Shown in pieces: positions 1 to 8,473 of a stretch of DNA of 64,000 nucleotides. This DNA is from Sulfidibacterium sp964549335. GTDB lineage: Bacteria; Bacteroidota; Bacteroidia; Bacteroidales; F082. Positions within the stretch are counted from its first letter, which is position 1. The number at the start of each line of letters is the position of its first letter. Made by a program: the position numbers and the translations under genes. Where the stretch lies: positions 52,257-116,256 of the forward strand of contig CAZJUQ010000031.1 in the NCBI GenBank assembly GCA_964549335.1. Direction: 5' to 3'. Under the pieces are notes generated by a model that was not told the DNA's origin, ran no database searches, and was given only the letters and a program-made list of their open reading frames with translations.

Positions 1-1509
1 GCATTGGGAATGGCTGTAGCTTCCAAACTTAGAGGAGAAACAGGACGCAGACATATTGCAGTGATAGGCGACGGTGCTCTTACGGGAGGTATGGCTCTCG
101 AAGCCTTGAACAATGCGGGGGCTTCCAATGCCAATATTTTAATTGTGCTCAACGACAACGGAATAGCTATAGACAAAAGCCAAGGGGCATTGAAAGATTA
201 CCTTGTTAAAATTTCGGCATACAAACCGCATAGCCGCATGAAAAATGCCGCATGGAAAGGTTTGAAAAAAACCCTCTTTTTTATACCGGGAGCGGGAAAC
301 ACATTGCAAAGGCTTGGTAATGCCGTCAAAGGTTCGGTTTTTATCAGTAGTAATCTTTTCGAATCTTTTAATTTCAGATATTTCGGCCCTGTTGACGGAC
401 ACAATATTCCACTGTTAATACGGATTTTAAATGATATTAAAGATATTGAAGGTCCTAAAATTTTACACGTTGCAACGGTAAAAGGCAAGGGTTTTAAACG
501 TGCCGAACAGGAACAGACGATATTTCATGCTCCCGGGAAATTTAACAGAAATACGGGCGAATTGGAGAAAAAAGAGAGCGCACACACTTTTCAGGAGGTT
601 TACGGTAAAAGTTTGTTGGAACTTGCACGGGGGAATAAAAATATTGTGGCCGTAACACCCGCCATGTCCACGGGTTCGGCACTTACCTATATGTCGGACG
701 AGATGCCCGGAAGAGTATTTGATGTGGGCATTGCCGAGCAACATGCCGTAACTTTTGCGGCGGGAATGGCGGCGGAAGGATTAAAGCCCTTTTGTACGGT
801 TTATTCCACCTTTTTGCAGCGTGCTTACGACCAAATTATCCACGATGTGGCTTTACAAAAATTGCCTGTGGTGTTCGGAATAGACCGTGCCGGACTTGTG
901 GGTGCCGACGGTGCTACCCATCACGGATTTTTCGACCTTGCGGTATTAAATGCCGTGCCCGGTATCGTTGTTGCCGCTCCCATGACCGAAGCTGAATTAC
1001 GCAATATGATGTTTACAGCCTCGAAATATGGCGACGGTCCTTTTGCCATACGCTACCCGCGCGATAAAGGGGTGTTGAAAAATGCCCGGACCCCTTTCCA
1101 AAATCTTATTGTCGGCAAGGGAAGAGTGGTGGTCTCGTCGAACGGCAAAACGGCTCTGGTATCGTTGGGACATGCCGGAAACCAATGTTTTGAAGCAATT
1201 AGGTTGTTACGTGACGAAGGAGTTGATGCGGCACACTACGATATGCGGTTTTTAAAACCTTTGGACGAGGAATTGCTTGAAAAAATATTCAATAAACACG
1301 ACATTATCATTACCGTTGAAGACGGTATGATTACGGGAGGCTTCGGAATGACGGTTACGGCATTTGCAGGTCGATATTTCCCCGGAAAAAAGATTGTTGC
1401 CTTGGGAATCCCCGATAATTTCGTCAAACACGGAACCCTTAACGAACTTTATAAAGAGTGCGGTATGGATGCCGTAAGTATTAAACAAAAGGTTTTGGAA
1501 CTGATATAA
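1..1509 (+). CDS. dxs: 1-deoxy-D-xylulose-5-phosphate synthase, 5'-truncated by window edge
   Basis: This is the last 502 residues of DXS, which condenses pyruvate and glyceraldehyde 3-phosphate with thiamine diphosphate in the first step of the cytosolic MEP isoprenoid pathway. The reading frame is open from base 1, so about 120 N-terminal residues lie outside the window; the TTG at 4 and ATG at 10 are internal. Visible signatures are the TPP-binding stretch starting GDGALTGG and ending LNDN near the beginning, and DVGIAEQHAV, which carries the transketolase-type catalytic Glu. The transketolase C-terminal domain follows, and the end is complete. ispD, another MEP gene, lies 2.5 kb downstream but is not in the same operon. 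The identity is secure from the motifs and length. Confidence 0.96.
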   Translation, partial: ALGMAVASKLRGETGRRHIAVIGDGALTGGMALEALNNAGASNANILIVLNDNGIAIDKSQGALKDYLVKISAYKPHSRMKNAAWKGLKKTLFFIPGAGNTLQRLGNAVKGSVFISSNLFESFNFRYFGPVDGHNIPLLIRILNDIKDIEGPKILHVATVKGKGFKRAEQEQTIFHAPGKFNRNTGELEKKESAHTFQEVYGKSLLELARGNKNIVAVTPAMSTGSALTYMSDEMPGRVFDVGIAEQHAVTFAAGMAAEGLKPFCTVYSTFLQRAYDQIIHDVALQKLPVVFGIDRAGLVGADGATHHGFFDLAVLNAVPGIVVAAPMTEAELRNMMFTASKYGDGPFAIRYPRDKGVLKNARTPFQNLIVGKGRVVVSSNGKTALVSLGHAGNQCFEAIRLLRDEGVDAAHYDMRFLKPLDEELLEKIFNKHDIIITVEDGMITGGFGMTVTAFAGRYFPGKKIVALGIPDNFVKHGTLNELYKECGMDAVSIKQKVLELI

Positions 1510-1592
1510 ATGGCATTAAAGATTTTCGGAATTATAAAGAATAGCGGTTTCAAACTTCTATGAGGTTTATGATTTTCTCCCGTTAATTTACC

Positions 1593-1600
1593 TAATTTTG
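1593..1600 (+). promoter_or_regulatory. Bacteroidota -7 box upstream of lipA
   Basis: The sequence TAATTTTG matches the TAnnTTTG -7 consensus of the Bacteroidota housekeeping sigma factor. It ends 12 nt before the first lipA ATG, implying a very short 5' leader. No convincing -33 TTG was found. Confidence 0.45.
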
Positions 1601-1612
1601 CGCTTTTAATTT

Positions 1613-2488
1613 ATGCCGATGAACGATAAAAAAGATAATACAACCGTTTTAAGGAAACCGGACTGGCTGAAAATAAAAGTGCCTTCGGGCAAAGAGTACG
1701 TTTCGGTAAAAGAGATTGTTAACCGGAATAAATTGCACACCATTTGTACCAGCGGACATTGCCCCAATATGCACGAGTGCTGGGGGAGAGGTACTGCAAC
1801 GCTTATGATTCTCGGTGACATTTGTACGCGGTCGTGTAAGTTTTGCAACGTAAAAACCGGAAAGCCATTGCCTGTCGATAACGATGAACCCCTGAGGGTT
1901 GCCAGGTCGGTTAAGATGATGAACCTGAAACATGTTGTTATTACTTCGGTTGACCGTGACGATTTGCAAGACGGTGGCGCCGGAATTTGGGCGCTTACCG
2001 TAAAAACGATAAAGGAACTAAACCCCGACACTACAATAGAAACCCTTATTCCCGATTTCGACGGAAAAGAGGAACTGTTGCAAAAGGTAATAGATGCCGC
2101 TCCCGAGGTTATTTCGCACAATTTGGAAACGGTAAAACGGCTGACACCCTTAACACGAAGCAGAGCCAAATACGACCGTAGTTTAAAAGTGCTGGAATAT
2201 ATTGCAAAATCGGGAATAGTTGCAAAATCAGGTATTATGGCGGGGCTCGGAGAGACTCCCGGAGAGGTTTTTGAGATGATGGACGACCTTTTGAGTGCGG
2301 GAGTGAAAGTACTTACGATAGGACAATATTTACAGCCCACAAAAAAACACCTGCCCGTTTACCAATATGTAACTCCCCGGCAATTTAAAGAATACGAACG
2401 TGTGGGTTTGGAAAAGGGGTTCAGGTTTGTTGAAAGTGCTCCCTTGGTGCGCTCCTCATATCATGCCGAAAGACATGTGATACGATGA
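1613..2488 (+). CDS. lipA: lipoyl synthase
   Basis: LipA is a radical SAM enzyme that inserts two sulfurs into protein-bound octanoyl groups to make lipoyl cofactors on the E2 and H proteins. Both iron-sulfur motifs are present: auxiliary cluster cysteines C45, C50 and C56 (ICTSGHCPNMHEC), and the SAM cluster C71, C75 and C78 (CTRSCKFC). The C-terminal RSSYHAE holds the Ser ligand of the auxiliary cluster. The 291-aa length is normal for the family. The start may be at 1613 or at the second ATG (1619). lipB follows 251 bp downstream on the same strand with its own promoter-like box, so the two enzymes of lipoate assembly are neighbours. Confidence 0.96.
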   Translation: MPMNDKKDNTTVLRKPDWLKIKVPSGKEYVSVKEIVNRNKLHTICTSGHCPNMHECWGRGTATLMILGDICTRSCKFCNVKTGKPLPVDNDEPLRVARSVKMMNLKHVVITSVDRDDLQDGGAGIWALTVKTIKELNPDTTIETLIPDFDGKEELLQKVIDAAPEVISHNLETVKRLTPLTRSRAKYDRSLKVLEYIAKSGIVAKSGIMAGLGETPGEVFEMMDDLLSAGVKVLTIGQYLQPTKKHLPVYQYVTPRQFKEYERVGLEKGFRFVESAPLVRSSYHAERHVIR

Positions 2489-2705
2489 AAACATTTCGGT
2501 TTGCAACCGGGTAAAGTGTGGAAACCTTAAATATTGATAAAGTCCTGAATCAGCATTATGTATAGCCCGAATTAATGTTTTTGCTTTTCCGTTTGATGAT
2601 TGCCGCCTGTCAGCTCAACCTTTGCAAAACAATGTTTTGACCGGTAAATTAAGTGTGATACCGCCTTGAGCGGGGCAATTCGAAAAAGAGGTTTGGTTTT
2701 ATTGT

Positions 2706-2713
2706 TATTTTTG
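2706..2713 (+). promoter_or_regulatory. Bacteroidota -7 box upstream of lipB
   Basis: TATTTTTG fits TAnnTTTG exactly and ends 26 nt before the lipB ATG. The rest of the 251-bp lipA-lipB gap (2489-2739) shows no gene or clear hairpin. Confidence 0.45.
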
Positions 2714-2739
2714 CCTGCTTTGAAAAAAAAGTATTTGCA

Positions 2740-3408
2740 ATGAAAATGGTTTTCGAAGATTTGGGACAGGTGGATTATCTAAAAGCATGGGAATATCAAA
2801 AAAGAGTGTTTAACGGTTTGATAGCTTCCAAGTTGTCCGGTAAAACCACGGAAAACAAGCTTTTGTTTTGTGAACACCCGCATGTATATACCCTCGGCAA
2901 ATCGGGCAACAGGCAAAATTTGCTTATTAATGATGAAATGTTGAAAAAAATAGGTGCCTCATATTATCACATAGATAGAGGAGGCGATATTACCTATCAC
3001 GGACCCGGACAACTTGTGGGTTATCCTCTTTTCGACTTGGACAGTATTAATATTTCCATAAAAGAGTTTGTTTATAATATTGAGGAAATACTTATTAGAA
3101 CGGTTGCCGGATACGGGATTGAAGCTTCGCGTATTGAAAAAGCCGCGGGAGTTTGGGTCGATGCCGGCAATGCGGTAAAAGCACGGAAAATAGCGGCGAT
3201 AGGGATGAAAATTCATAAGAAGGTCAGCATGCACGGTTTTGCACTTAACGTAAATACCGATTTGAACTATTTTTCGTACATAATTCCTTGCGGACTTAAA
3301 GATAAAGGCGTCACCTCAATAAATCGTGAAACGGGTAAGAAGATTGATATCCAAGAGGTAAAAAGCGTGGTTGCGAAAAACTTCAAAGAGATTTTCGGCT
3401 TTAAATAA
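2740..3408 (+). CDS. lipB: octanoyl-[acyl-carrier-protein]:protein octanoyltransferase
   Basis: LipB moves octanoate from acyl carrier protein to lipoyl domains, creating the LipA substrate. The protein is 222 aa. It has the family signature RGGDITYHGPGQLVGYP (about residues 80-96), the predicted catalytic Lys150 in RKIAAIG and Cys184 in IPCGL, plus the MHGFALNV motif between them. The start at 2740 is the first ATG in frame; an alternative is the ATG two codons later. It ends 24 bp from the convergent DUF308 gene. The identity is secure. Confidence 0.95.
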   Translation: MKMVFEDLGQVDYLKAWEYQKRVFNGLIASKLSGKTTENKLLFCEHPHVYTLGKSGNRQNLLINDEMLKKIGASYYHIDRGGDITYHGPGQLVGYPLFDLDSINISIKEFVYNIEEILIRTVAGYGIEASRIEKAAGVWVDAGNAVKARKIAAIGMKIHKKVSMHGFALNVNTDLNYFSYIIPCGLKDKGVTSINRETGKKIDIQEVKSVVAKNFKEIFGFK

Positions 3409-3431
3409 CAGTATAAAATGAGCAAACCGCC

Positions 3432-3986
3432 TTAAACAAAGTTGTCCGTCTCTTTTGAAACTCTTTTTAATTTAAGTGCAAAAACTATCAAAAACACTCC
3501 TATAAAAAGCGAGACTATTCCAATGATAACGATAAAAAATTTGGCGCTGTTAAAGGGGTCGAAAAACAGTGCCAAGCCGAATAACAAGATGACAACGGCA
3601 TTGATAATCGTATTTTTACGGTTATAAAATGCTGGGTCGAGTTGAAAGGCTATGTAGAGTTGCAAAACTCCCAATATTATTGCCCAACTGCCTACGATAA
3701 TGGCGAAAAACTCAAGCGAATTGCGTGAGAAAAAGGTGAGCAATATTCCCAATCCCAATACCAGCAAAGTTTCAAACAGGTCGGTGGTGAAAGGCAGGTC
3801 ACGCTTTATGTTGTTTACAACACCTATTGCCATGGCAACGGCAATAAACAAAGATATAATACCGAGATACATTACTATAGAAAGAATAACATCGCCGGGA
3901 ACAAAAAGAGCCAAAACACCGAAAAGTATGGCAATAAAACCGTTGAACAACGGTAACATCCAATTGTTAAACGAATAAGTTTTCAT
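3432..3986 (-). CDS. DUF308 (HdeD-like) integral membrane protein
   Basis: A 184-aa polytopic membrane protein made almost wholly of about six hydrophobic segments. The pattern repeats: pairs of helices with a G-x-A/L-F-x-P turn (VLALFVPGD near residue 27, LALFFDPFN near 140). This is typical of the DUF308/HdeD family, whose E. coli founder is linked to acid resistance; no function can be assigned here. The gene is convergent with lipB and divergent from ispD. A weak TACCTTTA box lies on the minus strand upstream. Family placement rests on the repeated helix pattern only. Confidence 0.65.
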   Translation of the reverse strand: MKTYSFNNWMLPLFNGFIAILFGVLALFVPGDVILSIVMYLGIISLFIAVAMAIGVVNNIKRDLPFTTDLFETLLVLGLGILLTFFSRNSLEFFAIIVGSWAIILGVLQLYIAFQLDPAFYNRKNTIINAVVILLFGLALFFDPFNSAKFFIVIIGIVSLFIGVFLIVFALKLKRVSKETDNFV

Positions 3987-4004
3987 AAGGCATAAATTTT
4001 ATAT

Positions 4005-4034
4005 TTTGCCGTAAAGGTAAGAATATTATTTTTG
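4005..4034 (+). promoter_or_regulatory. Promoter of ispD with -33 and -7 elements; near-leaderless
   Basis: TTTG at 4005-4008, an 18-nt spacer and TATTTTTG at 4027-4034 match the Bacteroidota -33/-7 arrangement. The -7 box ends only 4 nt before the ispD ATG (4039), so transcription should begin at or within a few bases of the start codon. Confidence 0.55.
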
Positions 4035-4038
4035 TGAT

Positions 4039-4713
4039 ATGGAATTGTATGTAATAATTGTAGCGGGAGGTAAAGGGGAGCGTTTCGGTACAGCCGTTCC
4101 AAAACAATTTATAGAGATAGCCGGCAAGCCGCTGATATTACGGACTTTTGATGCTTTTTCCGGATATTTCGACAAGGCGCATTTTGTTTTGGTATTGCCC
4201 GAGATGGAGATAGGGCGCTGGAAACATATAGCTCACCATTTTAATTTTTCGTTGCCCTACACTTTAATTGAAGGGGGACCAACCAGGTTTCATTCCGTAA
4301 AAAACGGACTGGAGGTTGTTCCCGGCAATTCCCTTGTTGCCATACACGATGCTTCGCGTCCGCTTGTCAGCAGCACTACCATTGCCAATTGCATACGAAC
4401 CGCAAAACTGCACGGTAATGCCGTTCCCGTGGTTCCTGTTACCGATTCGGTACGAATGATTGAAAACGGTGTTGGTAAAGCCCTTGACCGTAATAAACTC
4501 TTTTGGGTTCAAACTCCGCAGGTTTTCAACTCCAAACTCATTAAAGCGGCATACAACCGTGTTTATAACCATATTTTTACCGACGACGCCTCTGTATTGG
4601 AAGCTTCGGGGCATCAGATTTTCACCGTGGAAGGAAACCCCGAAAACATTAAAATAACCCGTCCTGCCGATTTGGCTTTTGCCTCCTATTTTATTGAAAA
4701 CAACCTGGAATAA
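4039..4713 (+). CDS. ispD: 2-C-methyl-D-erythritol 4-phosphate cytidylyltransferase
   Basis: IspD couples MEP to CTP, giving CDP-methylerythritol in the MEP isoprenoid pathway. The 224-aa protein opens with the nucleotide-binding loop IIVAGGKGERFG and the KQF element. It then has HDASRPLVS, TPQVF and TDDASVLEASG, all conserved in the family and contributing CTP and metal binding. It is a stand-alone IspD, not an IspDF fusion. The start codon sits almost on top of the promoter. It converges with the GT2 gene, leaving 22 bp between them. Confidence 0.94.
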   Translation: MELYVIIVAGGKGERFGTAVPKQFIEIAGKPLILRTFDAFSGYFDKAHFVLVLPEMEIGRWKHIAHHFNFSLPYTLIEGGPTRFHSVKNGLEVVPGNSLVAIHDASRPLVSSTTIANCIRTAKLHGNAVPVVPVTDSVRMIENGVGKALDRNKLFWVQTPQVFNSKLIKAAYNRVYNHIFTDDASVLEASGHQIFTVEGNPENIKITRPADLAFASYFIENNLE

Positions 4714-4735
4714 ATTTGCTCCGTTGCCGGATGTT

Positions 4736-5869
4736 TTACCTTAAATTTTCCCTCCCTTTCCACGAATATTTGGCAAAAAGTGAAAATAGTGCGGTGTAAA
4801 AAAGATAAAAAGGATAAATAAATTCGAAAAACAATAGATATTTTAACAACTCTTTTTTCTTTACAAACATTGCAAAACCGTTTAAAAGCGGATAATCGGT
4901 AAGGAATTTTATTATTACGAGTAAGAGATATATAATAAATATTGCGGGATGTATAATGCCCGAAACAAATGTTGCAACCGTTACTGCATTGAAAAACAAC
5001 ACTGTTGTTGCTGTAAACAGTGCCCAAAACATTTTGTATCCTTTTGCTTTCGACCCCCACCTTATCCTCTGGTTAATAAACTCTTTGAGGTTTGCTGGAG
5101 GAAGCGTCGAAACAATGCTTTTTCTGTCTTTTAAAAATTTAACAGAACCGCTACCGTATTTTTTTGCCGTTGCATGGATTAAAAATATATCGTCTCCCGA
5201 CGAAAATTTTTCGCCGAGCGATAGTTTTTTATCGTTGATAACTCTTTTTGAGAGTCCCATATTTGCGGCATTGCCCGAAAAGGGCAGGTTTAATCCCGAA
5301 GAGCCTGCCCCCGAGGCAACGAGGCTTAAAAATTCAAGGGAAAAAAATTTTTGAAGCAAGTTTTTTTCCTCTTTATAGACTACTGTTCCCAGAATTATTT
5401 CCGGTTTTTCTTTTTCGAAAAAAGTCGCCATGCTTCTAATCCACGATTTTCCCATGGAACAATCGGCATCGGTGGTAAGTATCAAATCGCCCGAGGCTTT
5501 TTCCAGTGCCGTTTTCAGAGCCGCTTTTTTCCCTTCGCCTTTCGATTTTAGACAGACTACATTATCTTTTTCTTGCGAGAATGTTTCGAATAACAGATAT
5601 GTTTGGTCGGTGGAGTGGTCGTCAACCAATACTATTTCGGTAAGTTCGCCGGGATAATTCTGTTTTTTCAACGAATGAAAAAGTCGGGGGAGGTTTTCGG
5701 CTTCGTTACGGGCTGCCACAATAACGCTAACTTTGGTTGCCGGTTGTTCGAGGTTGTAAAAGAAATATGCGGTTTTGAGCCACCCCAGTGTCATTGCAAA
5801 AATTAGGGCAAGGTAAAGCGAGATTGCCGAAATCAATATTACCGTATATATGCTAATGCCCGTTTCCAT
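4736..5869 (-). CDS. family 2 glycosyltransferase, membrane-anchored
   Basis: A 377-aa processive-type GT2 enzyme. An N-terminal membrane helix is followed by the GT-A domain with VSVIVAARNEAENLP, EIVLVDDHSTD, the metal-binding DADCS and the acceptor-binding QRIRWGSK. Three or so hydrophobic segments close the protein. This architecture fits transfer of a sugar at the inner face of the cytoplasmic membrane; donor and acceptor are unknown. I chose the ATG at 5869 over the in-frame start at 5908 because N-terminal homology is better placed there. It overlaps the end of the upstream flippase-like gene by 17 bp, so the two are very likely translated from one mRNA and may act on the same lipid-linked glycan. 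Confidence 0.82.
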   Translation of the reverse strand: METGISIYTVILISAISLYLALIFAMTLGWLKTAYFFYNLEQPATKVSVIVAARNEAENLPRLFHSLKKQNYPGELTEIVLVDDHSTDQTYLLFETFSQEKDNVVCLKSKGEGKKAALKTALEKASGDLILTTDADCSMGKSWIRSMATFFEKEKPEIILGTVVYKEEKNLLQKFFSLEFLSLVASGAGSSGLNLPFSGNAANMGLSKRVINDKKLSLGEKFSSGDDIFLIHATAKKYGSGSVKFLKDRKSIVSTLPPANLKEFINQRIRWGSKAKGYKMFWALFTATTVLFFNAVTVATFVSGIIHPAIFIIYLLLVIIKFLTDYPLLNGFAMFVKKKELLKYLLFFEFIYPFYLFYTALFSLFAKYSWKGRENLR

Positions 5870-6875
5870 TTCTGAAGAAGCGTAATTTAAAAACAAAAAA
5901 AGCACCAATAAGAGCGGGGATGCCGAGGTTTATTATCCACAGCAGTGAAGAGGCGGCTATAACCGATTGTTGCAGGTTCCCGTTCCATAAATTTAACCTT
6001 TCGAAGTAATAGCCGAAGACGTAAACGCTAACCGAACCCCTGACTCCCAATTCTGTCATGGCAATGGTGGGTATTACTGTCATCATTAAATAGATAATTC
6101 CTATTAAAACCATGGAAATCAAATAGGATATGCCGATATTGAAAATTATCAGCAACAGGTAAAATTGAAAAGAGAAAATCAGGTAACGGGCAATGCTTAT
6201 CAATAATACATTGAAAAGTTCTTTGGAACTGTACCACGAAAAGACTTGCGAGTATTTGCTTATTTTCGGGTACTCCTTTCCGCTTATATTTTTTATTATC
6301 GACGAAAAGGTTGAAAAATTAAGATATATAAAAACTATTCCCGAGATGAAAATGAAGGCGGCAAAAACTATTCCCAAATAAGACCAAAGTTTCAGTGAGT
6401 CGGACATGTCGAAAAAGTCGTACAGGGCAACCGTAAAAGCTATTGTCCCGAAAATAAGGGTTGTTAAAAGTTGGGCAAGTCCGCCGAGCATGGTTGATAA
6501 TACCGCTTGCAACCTGTCGGCATTTTTCAAAATAAAGATACGTCCCAAATAATCACCTGCACGGTTGGGTAAAAACATACTTACCGAAATTCCGGTAAGA
6601 ACCGCTTTAAACGAGTCGGCGGTTGATATTTTTTCGAGCTTGTAAATAAGATATTTCCATTTATATGCTTCGAGAAACCAGTTGAGTGGTACAAGCAGCA
6701 AAACAACAGAAACAAGAACAAGGTTTTTTTTCGACAGGGTTTGTTGTAACAGTAGAAAAAGAGAGTCGGCATCATGTTTTTGAAACAGTTGGTTATAAAG
6801 GAAAACCATGGTTAAAACAAGTATTATTGCCTGAATAATCGTATTGAAGTATGTTTTGTTTAATTTTGTTTTCAT
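5853..6875 (-). CDS. LPG synthase transmembrane-domain (UPF0104/AglD2-like) protein
   Basis: A polytopic membrane protein of 340 aa from the ATG at 6875. It has about eight hydrophobic segments and the family motif PNRAGDYLGR (third transmembrane region), with MTELGVRGSVSVYVFG further on. Members of this superfamily include the flippase domain of MprF and many proteins next to glycosyltransferases, suggesting lipid flipping or lipid-linked sugar handling. That is inference. Longer starts up to 6938 would run into ruvC and are less likely. The start is only 16 bp from the divergent ruvC ATG, and the 3' end overlaps the GT2 gene. Confidence 0.75.
   Translation of the reverse strand: MKTKLNKTYFNTIIQAIILVLTMVFLYNQLFQKHDADSLFLLLQQTLSKKNLVLVSVVLLLVPLNWFLEAYKWKYLIYKLEKISTADSFKAVLTGISVSMFLPNRAGDYLGRIFILKNADRLQAVLSTMLGGLAQLLTTLIFGTIAFTVALYDFFDMSDSLKLWSYLGIVFAAFIFISGIVFIYLNFSTFSSIIKNISGKEYPKISKYSQVFSWYSSKELFNVLLISIARYLIFSFQFYLLLIIFNIGISYLISMVLIGIIYLMMTVIPTIAMTELGVRGSVSVYVFGYYFERLNLWNGNLQQSVIAASSLLWIINLGIPALIGAFFVFKLRFFRNGNGH
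6861..6868 (+). promoter_or_regulatory. Possible -7 box for ruvC inside the divergent gene's 5' end
   Basis: TAATTTTG fits TAnnTTTG and lies 23 nt before the ruvC ATG at 6892. It overlaps the first codons of the minus-strand membrane-protein gene (start 6875). Only 16 bp separate the two start codons, so promoters must overlap coding sequence on at least one side. Confidence 0.35.
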
Positions 6876-6891
6876 AAATCTGGAAAAATTA

Positions 6892-7446
6892 ATGGCATCG
6901 GAACGGATAATTTTGGGTATTGACCCCGGCACCAACATAATGGGTTACGGCCTTATAAAACAGAAAGGCAATACCATGGTTTTGATAACCATGGGCATAC
7001 TTCAACTTGGCAAATACGGTAATCACGCCCTAAAACTAAAAAAAATTTTCGAACGTACGTTGTCGCTGATAGAACAATATCATCCCGACGAGCTGGCAAT
7101 CGAGGCTCCGTTTTACGGAAAAAATGTTCAATCGATGTTAAAACTGGGTAGGGCACAGGGTGTTGCGATGGCTGCGGGGCTTTTTAAGGAGGTGCCTATT
7201 TTTGAATATTCGCCGAAAAAAATAAAACAGTCGATTACAGGAAACGGTAATGCCGGAAAAGAGCAGGTGGCGGGAATGCTGAAAACATTGCTTGGGTTCA
7301 AAGATATTCCCGATAACCTTGATGCTACCGATGGTCTTGCCGCTGCCGTTTGCCACTTTTTTCAAGGAGACAAACCCCTACAAGGGAAAAATTATTCGGG
7401 TTGGAAAAACTTTGTAAAAGAGAATCCCGGAAGAATAGGAAAATAA
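6892..7446 (+). CDS. ruvC: Holliday junction resolvase RuvC
   Basis: RuvC is the dimeric nuclease that cuts Holliday junctions moved by RuvAB. The protein is 184 aa from the ATG at 6892, the usual size. The four catalytic acids are recognisable: Asp11 in GIDPGT, Glu71 in AIEAPFYGKN, and Asp144 and Asp147 in LDATDGLAAA. An in-frame start at 6844 would add residues not found in the family and would lie inside the promoter region. ruvA and ruvB are not in the window. The next gene begins 19 bp downstream and may be co-transcribed. Confidence 0.95.
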   Translation: MASERIILGIDPGTNIMGYGLIKQKGNTMVLITMGILQLGKYGNHALKLKKIFERTLSLIEQYHPDELAIEAPFYGKNVQSMLKLGRAQGVAMAAGLFKEVPIFEYSPKKIKQSITGNGNAGKEQVAGMLKTLLGFKDIPDNLDATDGLAAAVCHFFQGDKPLQGKNYSGWKNFVKENPGRIGK

Positions 7447-7465
7447 TAATAAAAACAGATAATAA

Positions 7466-8335
7466 ATGGAAGTAACGGAGCGTCAATTCGTATTGCAACA
7501 ACGGGCTGAAATAACGGAGCATCTCGTTTACAAGAAGTTGGCACAAATTTGCAAAAAAGAGCACAACCGGAAAAAATTGTTGCAGATTTCGGACGACGAG
7601 TTGAGACATTACGAAATATGGAAAAAGGTAACGGGGAAAGCCGTTAAACCTGATATGGCGAAAGTACATTATTATTTTTGGTTGGCAAGGTTGTTCGGTT
7701 TGAGTTTTGCCTTGAAATTGATGGAGCGTGGCGAGTCGGATGCGCAGGTTTTTTATGAGAGAGCGGCAAAGGTTGTTCCCGAGGTAGCGCAAATACGGCA
7801 AGAGGAAGAGGAACACGAGCACCGTTTGCTGGGAATGTTAAAAGATAAGCGGCTTGCATATGTGGGTGCCGTGGTTTTGGGTTTGAACGATGCCCTTGTG
7901 GAGCTCACAGGAACGCTGGCAGGGTTGAGTTTCGCATTTTCAAAAGCAACGGTTATAGGATTTACGGGTTTGATAATGGGTATTGCAGCGGCGCTTTCCA
8001 TGTCGGCATCGGGTTATCTTGCCTCGCAGGAAGAGGATGAAAAGGAAGATGTAAATCCTGTTACGGCAGCTGTTTATACAGGCGTGGCTTATTTGATAAC
8101 CGTATTTTTACTTGTGTTGCCCTATTTTCTGTTTACGGCCGTTGAATATGCCCTGGCGGCAATGCTGGTCATAACGTTGTTGATAATTGCCGGATACAAT
8201 TTTTACATATCGGTGGCAAAAACCGTCAGTTTTAAAAAACGTTTTTTGACCATGGCTTTTATTTCGATAGGGGTGGCTGCAATTTCGTTCGGTATAGGTT
8301 TCTTTGTGAAATCTTACTTTGGCATTGATATTTGA
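7466..8335 (+). CDS. ferritin-like domain fused to VIT1/CCC1 metal transporter (MbfA-type)
   Basis: A 289-aa two-part protein. Residues 1-125 form a rubrerythrin/ferritin-like helical region with metal-ligand patterns: E in the first helix, DDELRHYEIW, and EEEEHEHRLLG. Residues 125-289 are a VIT1/CCC1 (DUF125) domain with about five membrane helices, starting GAVVLGLNDALVELTGTLAG and including ALSMSASGYLASQEE. In proteobacteria, MbfA proteins of this design export iron, with the ferritin-like part sensing or oxidising it. The same role here is an inference from architecture. The gene follows ruvC by 19 bp. A GC-rich repeated element lies 138 bp downstream. Confidence 0.85.
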   Translation: MEVTERQFVLQQRAEITEHLVYKKLAQICKKEHNRKKLLQISDDELRHYEIWKKVTGKAVKPDMAKVHYYFWLARLFGLSFALKLMERGESDAQVFYERAAKVVPEVAQIRQEEEEHEHRLLGMLKDKRLAYVGAVVLGLNDALVELTGTLAGLSFAFSKATVIGFTGLIMGIAAALSMSASGYLASQEEDEKEDVNPVTAAVYTGVAYLITVFLLVLPYFLFTAVEYALAAMLVITLLIIAGYNFYISVAKTVSFKKRFLTMAFISIGVAAISFGIGFFVKSYFGIDI

Positions 8336-8473
8336 TAAGGCACAAAATAAGTTGTAGCTGCAAATCAAAAAGTTTGGTAAAACTTTCCGTTTCTCGTGTG
8401 GGATAATTACACAAAATTGCACGAAGGGTGTAGTTGAGAATTTGAAAGGTGAAATTCAAGCACAATGGTGGAA

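Noticed and set aside
1606..2340. 244-codon minus-strand frame opposite lipA
   Set aside because: It is a shadow of the conserved lipA codons; the translation is Ser/Thr-rich and has no domain.
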